A stretch of 64,000 nt of DNA from Stictocephala bisonia (lineage: Eukaryota > Arthropoda > Insecta > Hemiptera > Membracidae). The notes beneath the pieces were generated by a model. It ran no database searches. It was given only the letters and a program-made list of their open reading frames with translations, and was not told the DNA's origin. The stretch is taken from NCBI GenBank assembly GCA_035578905.1, contig JAQJVL010000289.1:872760-936759 (forward strand), written 5' to 3'. Every line of letters begins with the position of its first letter. The stretch's first letter is position 1. Both the position numbers and the translations under genes were made by a program. Below, one piece after another: positions 38,596-50,293 of this stretch.

Positions 38596-39051
38596 CATAC
38601 AACACTTCATATGAAATAACATGTTGTTTGGAAATGAATCAGTAAATATACGTATTTTATCGTACATTTCGTAATATTTGTATTTTGTAACAAAGCAAAC
38701 GTCTATTTATAAAACAAATTAAAAATTTAGGAGCAAAAAAATCAGAAAAACACCTATTTACATTTAAGGTAAATCACTTAATACGATATTAAAAAATAAT
38801 GTGGAAAAATTATACACATAGTTTTTTTTCAATATACATATATTGAAATAATGAAAATATTATTTCAAAACAATTTACTTAGAATCAGAAGCTAATATTA
38901 ACATTTGTCTTCAACACAGGATAATTTTCAAGTAATTTAATTCCAAAATAAATAATATGAATGCATTTAATTGATCGCAACTTATAGTAGGGAAATGTAG
39001 TATTTGAAAAATTAATTTATGTTCAGTCCATATCAAGTAATACAATAATTC

Positions 39052-39373
39052 GGCACCAGTGGCGCAGTGCTGTAATCCAGCTACTTGGGGACAAAGTGTT
39101 GTGGACATGAAGAGTCATAGGTTCTATATCCACCCTCTGAATACCAATATGGCGTCCGTTCACTGGCTGCTATCGATGTGGCCCCTACTGTAGAAGTGTG
39201 GGGTGTCCATGTTGAGTAGGAGTCTAGGACTGGATGTTGTTAGTAAGGATAACTAAGTATCTGGCTTGTCAGTTAGTTAAAAATCAGACCAATGCTACTT
39301 GTTTTAGATTCTTCTTATGTGGGTCCTTTAGTTGCCTTGGCTATGGGGCTGTTAATAAAATTCATTTTTTAAG
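39052..39373 (+). repeat. tRNA-derived SINE, about 320 bp, apparently full length
   Basis: The head begins GGCACCAGTGGCGCAGTGC (A-box TGGCGCAGTGC), then a B-box-like AGGTTCTATATCC about 70 nt later. A ~230-bp unrelated body follows and ends in AATAAAATTCATTTTTTAA. The pol III-type head, body and A/T-rich 3' tail are the hallmarks of a SINE. It differs from the family at 10380/29770. The open frame on the opposite strand is spurious. Confidence 0.7.
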
Positions 39374-40694
39374 ATACAGGTGACCTTAGTTAGTAACAAT
39401 TACAACACTCTAACGAGTTAACACCTACACTCATCACACTCAATCATTGGCTTATTAAAAATAAATGATGAATAGTGTAAAATACTTCCATTGAAAGGCA
39501 GACTGTTAGTATGAATCTAAAATATTAGGCACGTATGAAACAATGAAAATTTAAATTACTAAAATAAACTTCTAAAGCTATAAACTACTACAAAGAGAAC
39601 GATCGATAGTTGAATATAACCTATATATATACAAAACAATAAAGTCTTTACGAGTGTAAACACTATTCATATGTTCTTTTTGTTTGATAATACTCCTGTA
39701 GAAAGGACTTGATAACTTTATATATATCAAGGACCACAGTAATAAGTTACAACTCTCTTATTGTTTGATGTTTTCTGCCAACAGTAAAACTTCGTTCCAC
39801 TCAAAATCTCTCATCTTCAAGTTATAGATATTACATTTCTACTTGATACACTATTCTTTCAAGCAATAAAATTAAACAATAGTATATAATATATGTTAAT
39901 AATTCATTGATCTAAATATTTTGTAGTTCTTTAGATTATTCTTGTTTTGTTAACTTCATAACAGAACCAAATCGTCGTCTGGGTTGGATTTTATGATGGC
40001 ATTATTCACGCTTTAGTTAACATTGTTTATCTGTTGCTTGTGGACGTATTAAAATAATCTCTTGTAAAGTATTAACAAAGATGGATTGTATTTCAAGGAT
40101 ATGTTCTGGTAAATAAAGGAAAAATAAAAAAGGGGGAAATATTTCTAACTAATTCAACCAAATACCTTGAATATGACTTTTATTTATGAATTGGATTTAA
40201 ATATGAAATAGTTAACCATCAATAATGTATGAATAAACAAACGAAATAAGGTGTGAATCAACAATCAATTAGGAAGTCTACATATGGGCTTAGTGTTCTA
40301 CAAACAGTTTCACATTGGGAAGCTTATGCCTGTAAAGTAAGCAGATTTGGACATACTGTAATAGTTTGGCAATTTGGAGGCTAGTTGGACGGATTCCTGA
40401 GGTCGGAGAGGAAAATAATTTCTTAGTGAGCCTTTGGGAGCCAAGATAAATATGCACAAAATTTTAAATCAAATCCAACTTTAGATGAAAACTAATAACT
40501 TCAACCAAATAATCCTCAATCATTTCTCCGGCTCCCTAAACAACAATATACAAAGAAAGTAACAATTAACAAATCCCGAAATATATTTACTTGAAATAAT
40601 TCAATTATAAAATATCACTCATAAAACATCAATATGTATACTTTCACTGTAATACGACCGGATAATAATAACGTATATAATAAGAACTTGCCAT
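39374..40694. other. AT-rich non-coding stretch
   Basis: Nothing is recognised. Confidence 0.5.
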
Positions 40695-41240
40695 GCACAT
40701 ACATTGGCACTGACCCACCCACCCATACACGTACATTGGCACTGACCCACCCACCCATACACGTACATTGGCACTGACCCACCCACCCATACACGTACAT
40801 TGGCACTGACCCACCCATACACGTACATTGGCAATGACCTACCCACTCATACACGTACATTGGCACTGACCCACCCATACACGTACATTGGCACTGACCC
40901 ACCCACCCACCCATACACGTAAATTAGCAATGACCCACCCGTACACGTACATTATCACTGACCCACACACCCACCCACCCATACATGTACATTGGCACTG
41001 ACCCACCCACCCACCCACCCATACATGTACATTATCACTGACCCACACACCCACCCATCCATACACGTAAATTAGCAATGAACCACCCGTACAGGTACGT
41101 TATCACTGACCCACCCACCTACCCACCCATACACGTACATTGGCACTGACCCACCCACCCACCCATATACGTAAATTAGCAATGACCCACCCGTACACGT
41201 ACATTATCACTGACCCACCCACCCACCCACACATGTACAT
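40695..41240. repeat. G/C-rich dispersed minisatellite, array 5
   Basis: About 17 units are present, consensus CATTGGCACTGACCCACCCA then CCCATACACGTA. The number of CCCA steps varies and there are two main variants (TTGGCACTGA and TTAGCAATGA/TTATCACTGA), partly alternating. A four-run C3 tract (G4 on the minus strand) lies at 40898-40912. Confidence 0.95.
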
Positions 41241-41802
41241 TAGAATAAGAATAAGAATGAGAAAATCTTTATTAACATAATAAGTCTTTATATAATACAG
41301 TTTGCCATGTGCAGAATACATTTTAAATAATATTTACTCTTCTAGCAGTCTTACTTCACTTTTTTACTTCTACATCAAAATAATAAAGGAACACAACACT
41401 GTTAATTATTTTAAACTAAACATGAAACATAATATATACATTACACATTTAAACATATGCCATAAATATACTACAATGTATTTATTCAATAAGATTCAAT
41501 GAGCATATACAAGGTTTCTAATCTATTGTTTGAAGTACTTTTTTTAAGTTTGTCTTGTAATTAGAAAGTTTTTCATGAATATTAAGATTTTTAAAAAAAT
41601 TATTAAACATTAAAGTGCATTTAAAATACCATTGGTTTCTACTAGTATCTTTTTTGTACAGAGGAAAAATCAACATTTTCTTACTGACATGCCTAGTGTA
41701 CTTAATAACGTTTACAAGATTAAAAATTGAACTATATTTTTTTACAAACATTAAGATTGAATATGTGTAAATACGGTTGAAATTCATGACATTAAGAAAG
41801 TT
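41241..41802. other. AT-rich non-coding stretch
   Basis: No gene is seen. Small open frames are without recognisable content. Confidence 0.5.
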
Positions 41803-41985
41803 GGCACTGACCCACCCACCCACCCATACACGTAAATTAGCACTGATCCACCCCCCTACCCATACACGTACATTATCACTGACACACCCACCCACCCATA
41901 CACGTACATTGGCACTGACCCACACACCCACCCATACACATACAGTGGTATTAACCCAACCGCCCACCTATACATGTACTTGGGT
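41803..41985. repeat. G/C-rich dispersed minisatellite, array 6
   Basis: Five units of the same GACCCACCCACCC, CATACACGTA family are present. The array ends about 20 bp before the GTGGTGATA array. Confidence 0.93.
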
Positions 41986-42002
41986 TTTGAAGAAATAGTG
42001 AT

Positions 42003-42925
42003 GAGTGGTAATAGTGGTGTAGTGGTGATAGTGGTGTAGTGGTGATAGTGGTGTAGTGGTGATAGTGGTGATAGTGGTGATAGTGGTGTAGTGGTGATAG
42101 TGGTGTAGTGGTGATAGTGGTGATAGTGGTGTAGTGGTGATAGTGGTGTAGTGGTGATAGTGGTGTAGTGGTGATAGTGGTGTAGTGGTGATAGTAGTGT
42201 AGTGGTGATAGTGGTGTATTGGTGATAGTGGTGTAGTGGTGATAGTGGTGATAGTAGTGATAGTGGTGTAATGGTAATAGTGGTGTAATGGTGATAGTGG
42301 TGTAGTGGTGATAGTGGTGATAGTGGTGTAGTGGTGATAGTGGTGTAGTGGTGATAGTGGTGTAGTGGTGATAGTGGTGTAGTGGTGATAGTGGTGTAGT
42401 GGTGTAGTGGTGATAGTGGTGATAGTGGTGTAGTGGTGATAGTGGTGATAGTGGTGATAGTGGTGTAGTGGTGATATTGGTGTAGTGGTGTAGTGGTGAT
42501 AGTGGTGATAGTGGTGATAGTGGTGTAGTGGTGATAGTGGTGTAGTGGTGTAGTGGTGATAGTGGTGTAGTGGTGATAGTGGTGTAGTGGTGATAGTGGT
42601 GATAGTGGTGTAGTGGTGATAGTGGTGTAGTGGTGATAGTGGTGATAGTGGTGATAGTGGTGTAGTGGTGATAGTGGTGTAGTGGTGATAGTGGTGTAGT
42701 GGTGTAGTGGTGATAGTGGTGATAGTGGTGATATTGGTGTAGTGGTGATAGTGGTGTAGTGGTGATAGTGGTGTAGTGGTGATAGTGGTGATAGTGGTGT
42801 AGTGGTGATAGTGGTGATAGTGGTGATAGTGGTGTAGTGGTGATAGTGGTGATAGTGGTGATATTGGTGTAGTGGTGATAGTGGTGTAGTGGTGTAGTGG
42901 TGATAGTGATGTAGTGGTGATTGTA
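42003..42925. repeat. Two-word array of GTGGTGATA (9 bp) and GTGGTGTA (8 bp)
   Basis: About 920 bp consist almost wholly of two short words, 9 and 8 bp long, in an irregular order (mostly alternating, with runs of two or three of the 9-mer). Rare variants are GTGATATTG, TAGTAG and GTAATAG. The 368-codon minus-strand frame (HHYTTITT-type) is a repeat artefact. Confidence 0.95.
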
Positions 42926-43411
42926 GTGTTTTACTTTTTAAACACACTAAAAAATAAATCATTTATATAATTTGGCTGCAATAACAATCTTTTGGGGATT
43001 TCATATAACACTTCAAAAAAATTATTGTATTGCTGATTTTTTTATGTATTAAAAATGTTATTCATCATTCAATTATAACATAAAAAATATTTTAATAGAG
43101 TCAAGAAAATTAACAACATTTTAAATAACTCACCATATGAATTAAATTTATATTTTAAGTTGAATGAACAAAATTACTGAGCTAAAATCCACCGACTCAA
43201 ATACCTTCGGCATTAGTTCTCCTTTTAAAAAATTCCTAAAATCAAATTTTAATTCAAAATCATGTTTACGATACTGTCAAAAAGACATAAGAAGCCATTT
43301 ATTTATAAATGTCATATAACAAAATGACAATATATTTAAAACAACAATTAAAAGTAAACTGCCCAACATAGTTAAGTCCTACAAGGGTAGTTTATTATTA
43401 TAAAACCGACA
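42926..43411. other. AT-rich non-coding stretch
   Basis: Nothing is recognised. Confidence 0.5.
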
Positions 43412-43500
43412 CTTGAGGTTTGCCAACTATGGCACACTGGTCCCTAGCCAGTCCCTTCGTACGGCTCATAACTGAAATCAGGTCAATCTCTCGAGGTTTA
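43412..43500 (-). repeat. Dispersed repeat copy B (partner of 28242-28340)
   Basis: The reverse complement reads AACCTCGAGAGATTGACCTG, GAAGGGACTGGCTAGGGACC, ATAGTTGGCAAACCTCAAG, in the same order as copy A. Confidence 0.55.
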
Positions 43501-44866
43501 ATATCGAATCAAAACAAACACGTTAACTACATCCAAGTGATTTTTTTTATTTAAAAAATATGTATTCTAAAATATTAGTAGTAATTAGCAAAATTCTATT
43601 ACATGAAAGTGTTTAGTTTAAGTGAAATATGAAACGGAATAATAAACAAAAGGGAAAGATATTTATTACTTTTATACTTTTCATATTGTTTAATACTGTA
43701 CTAAACAATAATAATAATAATGATATGTATTACTAATTTATTATTTTGTAATTACTTAGTAAAATATGAACCGAGGCAGGAGTTTATTGACTAACGCAAT
43801 GGACATGGGTTCGTACGCAGGGTATCCCCTAGTTGGATATATTTAACTGTAACACAAAGCATATAATATTACAAATTCACCAGTATTTGAGTAACTCAAA
43901 AACAAGGTCGAATAAACGTTTCTTTACATAATGAGAAATTGTACCCTACAACACGTCAATCACATGCAATAGATACGCATAGAAAATATAAATGTGAAAT
44001 CCAATTTTAGCCTCTATCTTTTTTTGTTCGGCTATTGAGGATTTTGGTAAATATTATATTTATAAGCTCTCTGTAGTAACCTGTAATAACGAAACATTAA
44101 ATGCCGCAGGTTTTAATATTGACAAACGTACAGTTCGAAGTATACTAGCCGCCACTTAAAAAATTTAGAAGATCATAATGAATGAGCCACTAGGGTAATA
44201 TTGTAGTTATGCGGGTGAATTTATCTTCGGCCTAATATAAAAAAAATATAATAACAAATTTGGGTACGATATAGACCGCCATTCAATTGTCAATAGTTAA
44301 GGTATTGGTGTCCCTGCACTTTTCCTCGAAGATATAATTTATATAACCAATTTGGTGACCCCACAGACCTTATACTATCAACCTTTTCCTGCTAACCCAG
44401 GTAATATCATTTCACTAATCACTTACTGATTGTACATTGTAGGTTTAAGAAATAGTTTTGAGCCAAAAATCGTAATGAGGAATGAGGTTTTACTAACGTG
44501 AATTTTGTAATCGACCTAATTTTCTTTAGACACTACCTGTCACATTTATAAACACGTTGTCATGTTTGTATGGATACAGTAGAATGGTAAGACATTATTT
44601 ATATGGCAAATAGTTTATGTAAACAAACCATAAATTATGTAAATAAACCAATAATACATTTGTACACATCAAGATATATTACATTTTATATGTTTCTATT
44701 CCATCTCTTCAATGATGGATTTACATTTAACGTAAATAATTAAACAATAAATGCGATTAATTAAATCAGAGAGTGTTCCTCTCCATAATCCAACTACTGA
44801 TAAAAATGTTTAAACCCATTATGGTAAAACTGAAGTCATAGCACGTGTAAAGGTGACCCACATACA
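43501..44866. other. AT-rich non-coding stretch with a possible tRNA-like B-box
   Basis: ATGGGTTCGTACGC near 43805 resembles a B-box, but no A-box or clover-leaf is convincing. Nothing else is seen. Confidence 0.35.
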
Positions 44867-44901
44867 TTTAATTTTTGTATATGGGTTATACAAAAATTAA
44901 A
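44867..44901. repeat. Perfect 14-bp-arm hairpin next to the satellite edge
   Basis: The arms TTTAATTTTTGTAT (44867-44880) and ATACAAAAATTAAA (44888-44901) lie just upstream of the first 78-bp satellite unit. Confidence 0.75.
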
Positions 44902-44904
44902 TTA

Positions 44905-47900
44905 TACACTTCACCATCACTGTAAATCTATTGATAGCTGATGGTGTACATACTTTATAGAGTGCCTTTATAGAGTCCAATCAAGGGCCTCTACAATTCA
45001 CCATCACTGTAAATCTATTAATAGCTGATGGTGTGCACCAGTTCTTGAGTTAGTCCAATGAGTTGCCTCTACAATTCACCATCACTGTAAATCTATTGAT
45101 AGCTGATGGTGTACATAATTTATAAAGTTAGTCCGATGAGTTGTCTCTACAAATCACCGTCACTGTAAATATATTAATAGCTGATGGTTTGCATCATTTA
45201 TAGAGTTAGTCCGAAGACTTGCCTCTACAATTCACCATCACTGTAAATCCATTAATTGCTGATGGCGTGCACCAGTTCTTGAGTGAGTTCAATGAGCTGA
45301 CTCAACTCTTCACCATCATTGTATATCTATTGATTGCTGATGGTGTGCATTAGTTCTTGAATGATTCCGATGAGCTGCCTCAACACTTCACCATTACTGT
45401 AAATCTATTGATTGCTGATGGTGTGCACCGGTTCTTGAATGAGTCCGGTGAGCTGCCTCAACACTTCACCATTACTGTAAATCTATTGATTGCTGATGGT
45501 GTGCACCGGTTCTTGAATGAGTCCGGTGAGCTGCCTCAACACTTCACCATCACTGTAAGTCTATTGATTGCTGATGGCGTGCATTAGTTCTTGAATGATT
45601 CCGATGAGCTGCCTCAACACTTCACCATTACTGTAAATCTATTAATTGCTGATGGTGTGCACCGGTTCTTGAGTGAGTCCGATGAGCTGCCTCAACACTT
45701 CACCATTACTGTAAATCTATTGATTGCTGATGGTGTGCACCGGTTCTTGAATGAGTCCGGTGAGCTGCCTCAACACTTCACCATTACTGTAAATCTATTG
45801 ATTGCTGATGGCGTGCACCAGTTCTTGAATGAGTCCGATAAGCTGCCTCAACACATCACCATTACTGTAAATCTATTGATTGCTGACGGCATGCACTAGT
45901 TCTTAAGTGAGTCCAATGAGCTGCCTCAACACTTCACCATTACTGTAAATCTATTGATTGCTGATGGCGTGCACCGGTTCTTGAATGAGTCCGGTGAGCT
46001 GCCTCAACACTTCACCATCACTGTAAGTCTATTGATTGCTGATGGCGTGCATTAGTTCTTGAATGATTCCGATGAGCTGCCTCAACACTTCACCATTACT
46101 GTAAATCTATTAATTGCTGATGGTGTGCACCGGTTCTTGAGTGAGTCCGATGAGCTGCCTCAACACTTCACCATTACTGTAAATCTATTGATTGCTGATG
46201 GTGTGCACCGGTTCTTGAATGAGTCCGGTGAGCTGCCTCAACACTTCACCATTATTGTAAATCTATTGATTGCTGATGGCGTGCACCGGTTCTTGAGTGA
46301 GTCCGATGAGCTGCCTCAACAGTTCACTATTACTGTAAATCTATTGATTGCTGATGGCGTGCACCGGTTCTTGAGTGAGTCCGATGAGCTGCCTCAACAC
46401 TTCACCATTACTGTAAATCTATTGATTGCTGATGGCGTGCATTAGTTCTTGAATGATTCCGATGAGCTGCCTCAACACTTCACCATTACTGTAAATCTAT
46501 TGATTGCTGACGGCATGCACCGGTTCTTGAGTGAGTCCGATGAGCTGCCTCAACACTTCACCATTACTGTAAATCTATTAATTGCTGATGTTGTGCACCG
46601 GTTCTTGAGTGAGTCCGGTGAGCTGCCTCAACACTTCACCATTACTGTAAATCTATTGATTGCTGATGGTGTGCACCGGTTCTTGAATGAGTCCGGTGAG
46701 CTGCCTCAACACTTCACCATTACTGTAAATCTATTGATTGCTGATGGCGTGCACCAGTTCTTGAATGAGTCCGATAAGCTGCCTCAACACATCACCATTA
46801 CTGTAAATCTATTGATTGCTGACGGCATGCACTAGTTCTTAAGTGAGTCCAATGAGCTGCCTCATCACTTCACCATTACTGTAAATCTATTGATTGCTGG
46901 TGGCGTACACTAGTTCTTGAATGAGTCCGGTGAGCTGTCTCATCACTTCACCATTACTGTAAATCTATTGATTGCTGACGGCATGCACTAGTTCTTAAGT
47001 GAGTCCGATCAGCTGCCTCAACACTTCACCATTACTGTAAATCTATTGATTGCTGATGGCGTGCACTAGTTCTTAAGTGAGTCCAATAAGCTGCCTCAAC
47101 ACATCACCATTACTGTAAATCTATTGATTGCTGACGGCATGCACTAGTTCTTAAGTGAGTCCGATCAGCTGCCTCAACACTTCACCATTACTGTAAATCT
47201 ATTGATTGCTGGTGGCGTACACTAGTTCTTGAATGAGTCCGGTGAGCTGTCTCATCACTTCACCATTACTGTAAATCTATTGATTGCTGACGGCATGCAC
47301 TAGTTCTTAAGTGAGTCCGATCAGCTGCCTCAACACTTCACCATTACTGTAAATCTATTGATTGCTGACGGCATGCACTAGTTCTTAAGTGAGTCCGATC
47401 AGCTGCCTCAACACTTCACCATTACTGTAAATCTATTGATTGCTGACGGCATGCACTAGTTCTTAAGTGAGTCCGATCAGCTGCCTCAACACTTCACCAT
47501 TACTGTAAATCTATTGATTGCTGATGGCGTGCACTAGTTCTTAAGTGAGTCCGATCAGCTGCCTCAACACTTCACCATTACTGTACATCTATTGATTGCT
47601 GATGGCGTACACTAGTTCTTGAATGAGTCCGATCAGCTGCCTCAACACTTCACCATTACTGTACATCTATTGATTGCTGATGGCGTACACTAGTTCTTGA
47701 ATGAGTCCGATCAGTTGCCTCAACACTTCACCATTACTGTAAATCTATTGATTGCTGATGGCGTGCACTAGTTCTTAAGTGAGTCCAATAAGCTGCCTCA
47801 ACACATCACCATTACTGTAAATCTATTGATTGCTGACGGCATGCACTAGTTCTTAAGTGAGTCCGATCAGCTGCCTCAACACTTCACCATTACTGTAAAT

Positions 47901-48910
47901 CTATTGATTGCTGGTGGCGTACACTAGTTCTTGAATGAGTCCGGTGAGCTGTATCATCACTTCACCATTACTGTAAATCTATTGATTGCTGATGGCATGC
48001 ACTAGTTCTTAAGTGAGTCCGATCAGCTGCCTCAACACTTCACCATTACTGTAAATCTATTGATTGCTGACGGCATGCACTAGTTCTTAAGTGAGTCCGA
48101 TCAGCTGCCTCAACACTTCACCATTACTGTAAATCTATTGATTGCTGACGGCATGCACTAGTTCTTAAGTGAGTCCGATCAGCTGCCTCAACACTTCACC
48201 ATTACTGTAAATCTATTGATTGCTGATGGCGTGCACTAGTTCTTAAGTGAGTCCGATCAGCTGCCTCAACACTTCACCATTACTGTACATCTATTGATTG
48301 CTGATGGCGTGCACTAGTTCTTGAATGAGTCCGGTGAGCTGCCTCAACACTTCACCATTACTGTAAATCTATTGATTGCTGATGGCGTGCACTAGTTCTT
48401 GAATGAGTCCGGTGAGCTGCCTCAACACTTCACCATTACTGTAAATCTATTGATTGCTGATGGCGTGCACTAGTTCTTGAATGAGTCCGATCAGCTGCCT
48501 CAACACTTCACCATTACTGTACATCTATTGATTGCTGATGGCGTGCACTAGTTCTTGAATGAGTCCGATCAGCTGCCTCAACACTTCACCATTACTGTAC
48601 ATCTATTGATTGCTGATGGCGTGCACTAGTTCTTGAATGAGTCCGGTGAGCTGCCTCAACAGTTAAACATTACTGTAAATCTATTGATTGCTGATGGCGT
48701 GCACTAGTTCTTGAATGAGTCCGATCAGCTGCCTCAACACTTCACCATTACTGTACATCTATTGATTGCTGATGGCGTGCACTAGTTCTTGAATGAGTCC
48801 GGTGAGCTGCCTCAACAGTTAAACATTACTGTAAATCTAAAATTTGTTGATAGTGTGCATCAGTTCTGGAGTGATTCCGATCAGTTGCCTCAACACATCA
48901 ACATTTTGTA
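44905..48910. repeat. 78-bp satellite, about 50 copies, with higher-order structure
   Basis: The unit contains CTTCACCATTACTGTAAATC, TATTGATTGCTGATGGCGTG, CACTAGTTCTTGAATGAGTC, CGATGAGCTGCCTCAACA (78 bp). The first units (to about 45300) are the most diverged, as expected at an array edge. The variant TCCAATAAGCTG at 47081 recurs at 47783 (702 bp, 9 units). The variant GCACCAGTTC with CCGATAAGC near 45815 recurs 936 bp (12 units) downstream. Because 78 is a multiple of three, 26-residue repeats (ELPQHFTITVNLLIADGVH) stay open for up to 128 codons; TAG or TAA in variants breaks them. Confidence 0.97.
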
Positions 48911-49077
48911 TCAACATTATCAGATACTCGATTCCTAAGGCCATGAACTAAAACAAACAAAGTTTAACATGTTGTTAGTTAAAAGTATATTAGTAATTTA
49001 ATAGATTCATATATTGTTTGGTTATGCTATACTATAAATAGCGTTTAGGTTATTTGGGAATTTGTTGTTAATACTAG

Positions 49078-49149
49078 TTGTTTATTTGGTATCTATCTAT
49101 TGTCCTTAATAATAACGAAGAAACAGTCACCAGTTCTCACACACATATA
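49078..49149. repeat. Left flank of the transposon, duplicated at 63048-63122
   Basis: TTATTTGGTATCTATCTA, then AATAATAACGAAGAAACAGT, CACCAGTTCTCACACACATATA, matches 63048-63122 closely. The homology stops exactly where the transposon starts and resumes at 56624. Confidence 0.8.
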
Positions 49150-49541
49150 CAGGGTGGTTAGCTTTTGGTGTGAAAGTTTTTAAACGGTTATAATATAATG
49201 TAAATATAAAAACAATGGTGTACAAAAAAAAGTCTACCTTTCAACATTGGCTTAAAAATTAATTATTTTCAGTTTTTCTGAAAAACCCGTGTTTTTGTAC
49301 AGAAATTTGCAATTCCTCGGCAACCCAAAAATCATACGACCAAAAGTGACATCATTTTTAGATGATCCATTAAATTTTCTATCTGAATATGTCTTTGTTT
49401 TAAAATTGCCGTCCTCTTAAGGGAACACAATTTAAATGGCCATATTATAAAATTAATCCTTATGCCAATTCGAAGTTTAACATTGCTAAGTTAAAAATAC
49501 AATAACAGATTATTTGACCAATTATTTTCACAAAACCCTGG
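49150..49541. repeat. Left long terminal inverted repeat of the transposon
   Basis: Pairs with 56263-56621. Shared landmarks are GGTTATAATATAATGTAAAT, CCGTGTTTTTGTACA, AATTTTCTATCTGA and GGCCATATTATAAAATT. The inner edge ends AAAACCCTG. Confidence 0.85.
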
Positions 49542-49697
49542 TATTTATAACTCCTGGTAACTGCAATACAAGCTGGAATTTATGTAATAAATGCAGTAAA
49601 AGCCGATATAAAATTGTTTTTATTATTATGAGTACAAGAGGGACACATTTTTAGCTATTAATGGTGAAAGAGATGATCTTCAAAACAGTTTTAAACT

Positions 49698-50260
49698 TCA
49701 CAGATAATTTTCAAACTGCCTGACTTGTTTCCTAATACAGACTCTTTTCCTCACTGCTCCAATTGTAAATTTAAAATGTAATGTTTGGTGAAGTTTCTCA
49801 AATGCGGCTGCTTTACTATCTGTGAGTTTTGGTTCTGAGTTCACTGTTGTGAAGAATACTTCTTCTTTAATTTACTCCTAGACGAAAAAGTCCATAGGGG
49901 TATGGTCATGTTGGATAGTTTAGTGATATTCACGTACTTCATTGCTGAAGTGTGGGGGGGGGGAGGAGCGCCGTCTTGTTGGTAAATTATCCCGCCTCTT
50001 TGAATGGTGTCAACATCGTCTAGGAAACCTGGGAGGTTTTTCTGAAGAAACTGCACCTAACTTTCTCCATTTAATACCATCTGAGTGTGATAGTGACATG
50101 TCAGAGTGAATCCACGTTTTGTTGAGCTCCACAGTTTATAGTAGTTTTGTGTGGTATATTTCTTGAATTTGTAGATCAAATTTTGACAAGTGTTATGTTG
50201 TGTTTTTGTGTACGTATTCCTATCGTTTGTGTACCTATAATCCATTACTTCTCCTCAAAA
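49698..50260 (-). pseudogene. Mariner-like transposase, C-terminal half (decayed)
   Basis: This is the second half of the minus-strand transposase, downstream of the retrotransposon insertion. Reading from 50245, a frame reaches MVLNGES, is stopped by TAG just before VQFLQKNLPGFLDDV (starting near 50056), and continues to IIYQQDGAPP. QQDGAPPH is the conserved second catalytic Asp block of Tc1/mariner-type DDE/D transposases. After it the frame is damaged (a CCCCCCCC run suggests a frameshift). A last segment, AAFEKLHQTLHFKFTIGAVR through RKQVRQFENYL, ends in a TGA at 49698-49700; an FE-x-L ending is typical of this family. The third catalytic acid region is not recognisable. The gene is inactive: stop codon, frameshift and missing middle. 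Confidence 0.75.
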
Positions 50261-50293
50261 TTAATTATTACTTAATATAGATCAGGTCAGTAG

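Noticed and set aside
41856..42962. 368-codon minus-strand frame (His/Tyr/Thr-rich)
   Set aside because: It is a translation of the two-word GTGGTGATA/GTGGTGTA array, mostly simple sequence.
45357..46835. Chain of 76-128 codon frames with ELPQHFTITVNLLIADG repeats as a gene
   Set aside because: Same artefact of a 78-bp period. TAG and TAA are built into common monomer variants.
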